Made by a program: the position numbers and the translations under genes. Below the pieces are notes generated by a model. That model had not been told where the DNA came from. It ran no database searches and saw only the letters and a list, made by a program, of their open reading frames with translations. Of a stretch of DNA of 64,000 nt, positions 61,436-64,000 are shown one piece after another (positions within the stretch are counted from its first letter, which is position 1; every line of letters starts with the position of its first letter). The DNA comes from JBKEDC01 sp047972995. GTDB lineage: Bacteria > Bacteroidota > Bacteroidia > Bacteroidales > Prolixibacteraceae. The DNA lies in assembly GCA_047972995.1 (NCBI GenBank), contig JBKEBD010000002.1:124001-188000 (forward strand), read 5' to 3'.

Positions 61436-61576
61436 GTTCCGGATAAGCTTTCACCACAGGATTTATTTCAAAAATAGCTGCACTTAGAAGCCTTTTGTTC
61501 TGATTTTGGCATAAATTCCGCCTTTTCTGCTCAAAAGCAGAACAACCTGAGGCAAAATCTTATCCGAAACTTAGGT
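61430..61576. mobile_element. family A MITE-like element (147 bp) inserted in the cysteate synthase 3' end
   Basis: The termini are AACTGAGTTCCGGATAAG on the left and, as reverse complement, ACCTAAGTTTCGGATAAG on the right. Exact TAATA duplications flank it (61425-61429 and 61577-61581). The shared core and the CTGAGGCAAAATCTTATC inner repeat are present. It lies between convergent cysteate synthase and pgk genes and supplies the TGA stop of the former. The remaining part of the 61436-61748 gap holds the terminator at 61657-61691. Confidence 0.85.
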
Positions 61577-61656
61577 TAATATCAATTACTCCTAACAGTA
61601 TCAAAGCCTCCTAATTATATATCATAGGTTCTTACTTTTTTGAATTATAATGCAAG

Positions 61657-61691
61657 AAAAACCCTCAAACGAGCAATCGTTTGAGGGTTTT
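61657..61691. terminator. bidirectional intrinsic terminator between cysteate synthase and pgk
   Basis: AAAACCCTCAAACGA (from 61658) pairs perfectly with TCGTTTGAGGGTTTT (61677-61691) around a GCAA loop, with A/T runs on both sides. It ends the leftward pgk transcript and can also stop the rightward one. Confidence 0.9.
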
Positions 61692-61748
61692 ATATATTCA
61701 GTTTGTGGGCAAAGCTTTATATGGCAAAGCTCACAAATTTGCTATCGT

Positions 61749-62924
61749 TTAGTCGCGCACAGCAGCAACTCCGGGGAGTACTTTTCCTTCTAGGAATTCC
61801 AATGAAGCACCACCACCAGTTGAGATGTGGCTCATTTTGTCAGCCAAACCTGATTTGTTCACCGCAGCAACTGAGTCGCCACCACCGATGATTGACACGC
61901 AATCAGATGCAGCAACAGCGTCGCACACACCGAAAGTACCTTTTTCGAATGTTGGCATTTCGAAACATCCCATTGGTCCGTTCCAAACCACAGTTTTTGC
62001 CGATGCAATTTCAGCCGCATAAGCTTTCACGGTTGCAGGACCGATGTCAAGAGCCATTCGGCCTTCAGGAATTTCAACACCTACCACTTGCACGTCGGCA
62101 TCGTTGGCGAATTTGTTAGCCGCCAAGTTGTCGGTAGGTAACATGAATTTCACTCCTTTAGCTTCAGCAGCAGCAAGCACTTCTTTTGCTGTGTCAAGCA
62201 AGTCGTTTTCCACCAATGAATTTCCGATGTTGTGTCCTTGAGCTTTCAAGAACGTATAAGCCATACCACCACCGATAAGGATAGTGTCGCATTTTTCAAT
62301 CAATGATTTCAATACTTCGAGTTTACCCGAAACTTTCGCACCACCCACGATAGCCACGAATGGACGAACAGGAGTTTCAACAGCATCGCCCAAGAATTTG
62401 ATTTCTTTATCTAATAGGTATCCGGGCATTTTCACGTCCACAAATTTCGCAATGATAGTTGTTGAAGCGTGTGCGCGGTGAGCAGTACCGAATGCATCAT
62501 TCACATAAACATCAGCCAATGAAGCCAATTCTTTAGAGAATCCTTCGTCACCTTTTTCTTCTTCTGCGTGGAAGCGGAGGTTTTCAAGCAACAACACTTC
62601 ACCCATTTGAAGCGCATCAGCCATTGCTTTAGTTTCAGCACCTACACAATCAGGAGCCATTTTCACATCTACACCCAAACATTTTGAAAGATGAGCCACG
62701 ATGTGTTTCAATGAGTAATCAGCATTAACTTGACCCTTTGGACGACCAAGGTGCGACATTAAAATCACGGCACCACCGTCTTTCAAGATTTTTTTAATAG
62801 TAGGAAGGGCTGCAACGATACGAGTATCGTCGGTAATTTCGAATTTGTCATTCAAAGGCACGTTAAAATCCACACGGATAATAGCTTTTTTGCCTGCGAA
62901 ATTGAATGTGTCAACTGTTTGCAT
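61749..62924 (-). CDS. pgk: phosphoglycerate kinase
   Basis: Pgk makes ATP and 3-phosphoglycerate from 1,3-bisphosphoglycerate in glycolysis. The 391-residue protein has IIRVDFNVPLNDKFEITDDTRI (substrate-binding N-domain), LMSHLGRPKG, LLENLRFHAEEEKGD, FGTAHRAHAST, AIVGGAKVSGKLEVL, LIGGGMAYTFLKAQG, VWNGPMGCFEMPTFEKGT and the C-domain nucleotide loop IIGGGDSVAAV. It ends with HISTGGGASLEFLEGKVLPGVAA. All are canonical. It is monocistronic, with a -7 box at 62972-62979 and a terminator behind. Confidence 0.99.
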   Translation of the reverse strand: MQTVDTFNFAGKKAIIRVDFNVPLNDKFEITDDTRIVAALPTIKKILKDGGAVILMSHLGRPKGQVNADYSLKHIVAHLSKCLGVDVKMAPDCVGAETKAMADALQMGEVLLLENLRFHAEEEKGDEGFSKELASLADVYVNDAFGTAHRAHASTTIIAKFVDVKMPGYLLDKEIKFLGDAVETPVRPFVAIVGGAKVSGKLEVLKSLIEKCDTILIGGGMAYTFLKAQGHNIGNSLVENDLLDTAKEVLAAAEAKGVKFMLPTDNLAANKFANDADVQVVGVEIPEGRMALDIGPATVKAYAAEIASAKTVVWNGPMGCFEMPTFEKGTFGVCDAVAASDCVSIIGGGDSVAAVNKSGLADKMSHISTGGGASLEFLEGKVLPGVAAVRD

Positions 62925-62971
62925 AATTGTTTGTATTCTATTATTTGATTATAAAATATCTTTTTGTTGTT

Positions 62972-62979
62972 CAAAGGTA
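62972..62979 (-). promoter_or_regulatory. -7 promoter box for pgk
   Basis: The minus strand reads TACCTTTG, an exact TAnnTTTG match about 48 bp upstream of the pgk ATG. The rest of the 62925-63291 gap holds the hairpin cluster at 63151-63216 and nothing else that I can support. Confidence 0.62.
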
Positions 62980-63150
62980 GAAAATCAATCGAATGCTACT
63001 TTGCTTCGCTTTTAATTTTGCAAATTTCTTAATATTCTGATTGGATAACAGGAAGAAGTGTCGCTGATATTCTCCTCTAGCGAGTAAAGTAAAAGAGCTA
63101 GCTGAATGAAATCAGAACGCATGTAAAAATAAGGAGAAAATAGAGTGGAA

Positions 63151-63216
63151 AACTGCTTATTTCGACAAAAGCGTAAGAATAAGCAGTTTTTCTTCAATCT
63201 GACTGCTTATTCTTAC
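63151..63216 (-). terminator. three-arm hairpin cluster downstream of the M3 peptidase gene
   Basis: The central arm GTAAGAATAAGCAG (63173-63186) can pair with AACTGCTTATT (63151-63161) on one side or, over 14 bp, with CTGCTTATTCTTAC (63203-63216) on the other. The two stems exclude each other. It lies 75 bp beyond the peptidase stop and may terminate that transcript; a regulatory switch is less likely at a 3' end. Confidence 0.55.
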
Positions 63217-63291
63217 ATTTTCGGAGGGGTGTTATCCAATTTCAGGGATTTCATTTCACCCATGGTCATCGTTGTTTGTCCTCGAGGTATC

Positions 63292-64000
<709 letters not shown>

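Overview
The window looks like a chromosome segment of an AT-rich member of the Bacteroidota, probably order Bacteroidales. The grounds are SusC/SusD pairs, a hybrid two-component system (HTCS), type IX secretion (T9SS) parts (a PorV homologue and a cargo C-terminal sorting domain), lipoprotein signal peptides, and -7 promoter boxes of the Bacteroidetes form TAnnTTTG. No rRNA, tRNA or CRISPR was found.

Left part (1-31.6 kb, accessory surface polysaccharide region). A leftward lipoprotein plus BspA-like leucine-rich-repeat (LRR) operon faces a divergent HTCS gene. Two 19-bp direct repeats 21 bp apart lie between them and look like the HTCS operator. A nine-gene leftward locus of about 24.6 kb follows. 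In transcription order it holds a four-module fasciclin (FAS1) lipoprotein, SusC, SusD, two more FAS1 lipoproteins, a second SusC and SusD, a 2566-residue protein joining BspA-like LRRs to a PL11 rhamnogalacturonan lyase and a T9SS sorting domain, and a PorV homologue behind an internal terminator. I read it as a pectin (RG-I) binding and cleavage system with its own secretion partner.

Middle part (31.6-46.5 kb, mostly housekeeping, nearly all leftward). It holds purD with a DUF6427 membrane protein and a carbamoyltransferase, a DUF2723 membrane protein, uvrC with a HIT-like phosphorylase and a SpoIID-domain protein, and ybeY-mnmG-apt. A perfect 18-bp palindrome at the mnmG/apt junction matches a parS centromere site. 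From 46.5 to 49.4 kb lies an AT-rich, gene-poor stretch with a tandem repeat and a decayed gene.

Right part (49.4-64 kb). It holds a receiver-only regulator, a DEAD-box helicase with a -7 box almost touching its ATG, an OmpA/TPR lipoprotein, a small envelope cluster (glycogen-binding fold, YtxH, holin-like), kdsD-kdsA, a RimB-RimK-AstE/AspA-like group, a cysteate synthase (probable sulfonolipid pathway), pgk and the 3' part of an M3 peptidase.

Two families of short non-autonomous inverted-repeat elements are scattered through the window. Family A has three full copies of 120-246 bp and one solo end, and sits at or next to gene 3' ends. Two copies have exact TAATA target duplications, and at least one insertion has rewritten the C-terminus of its host protein.
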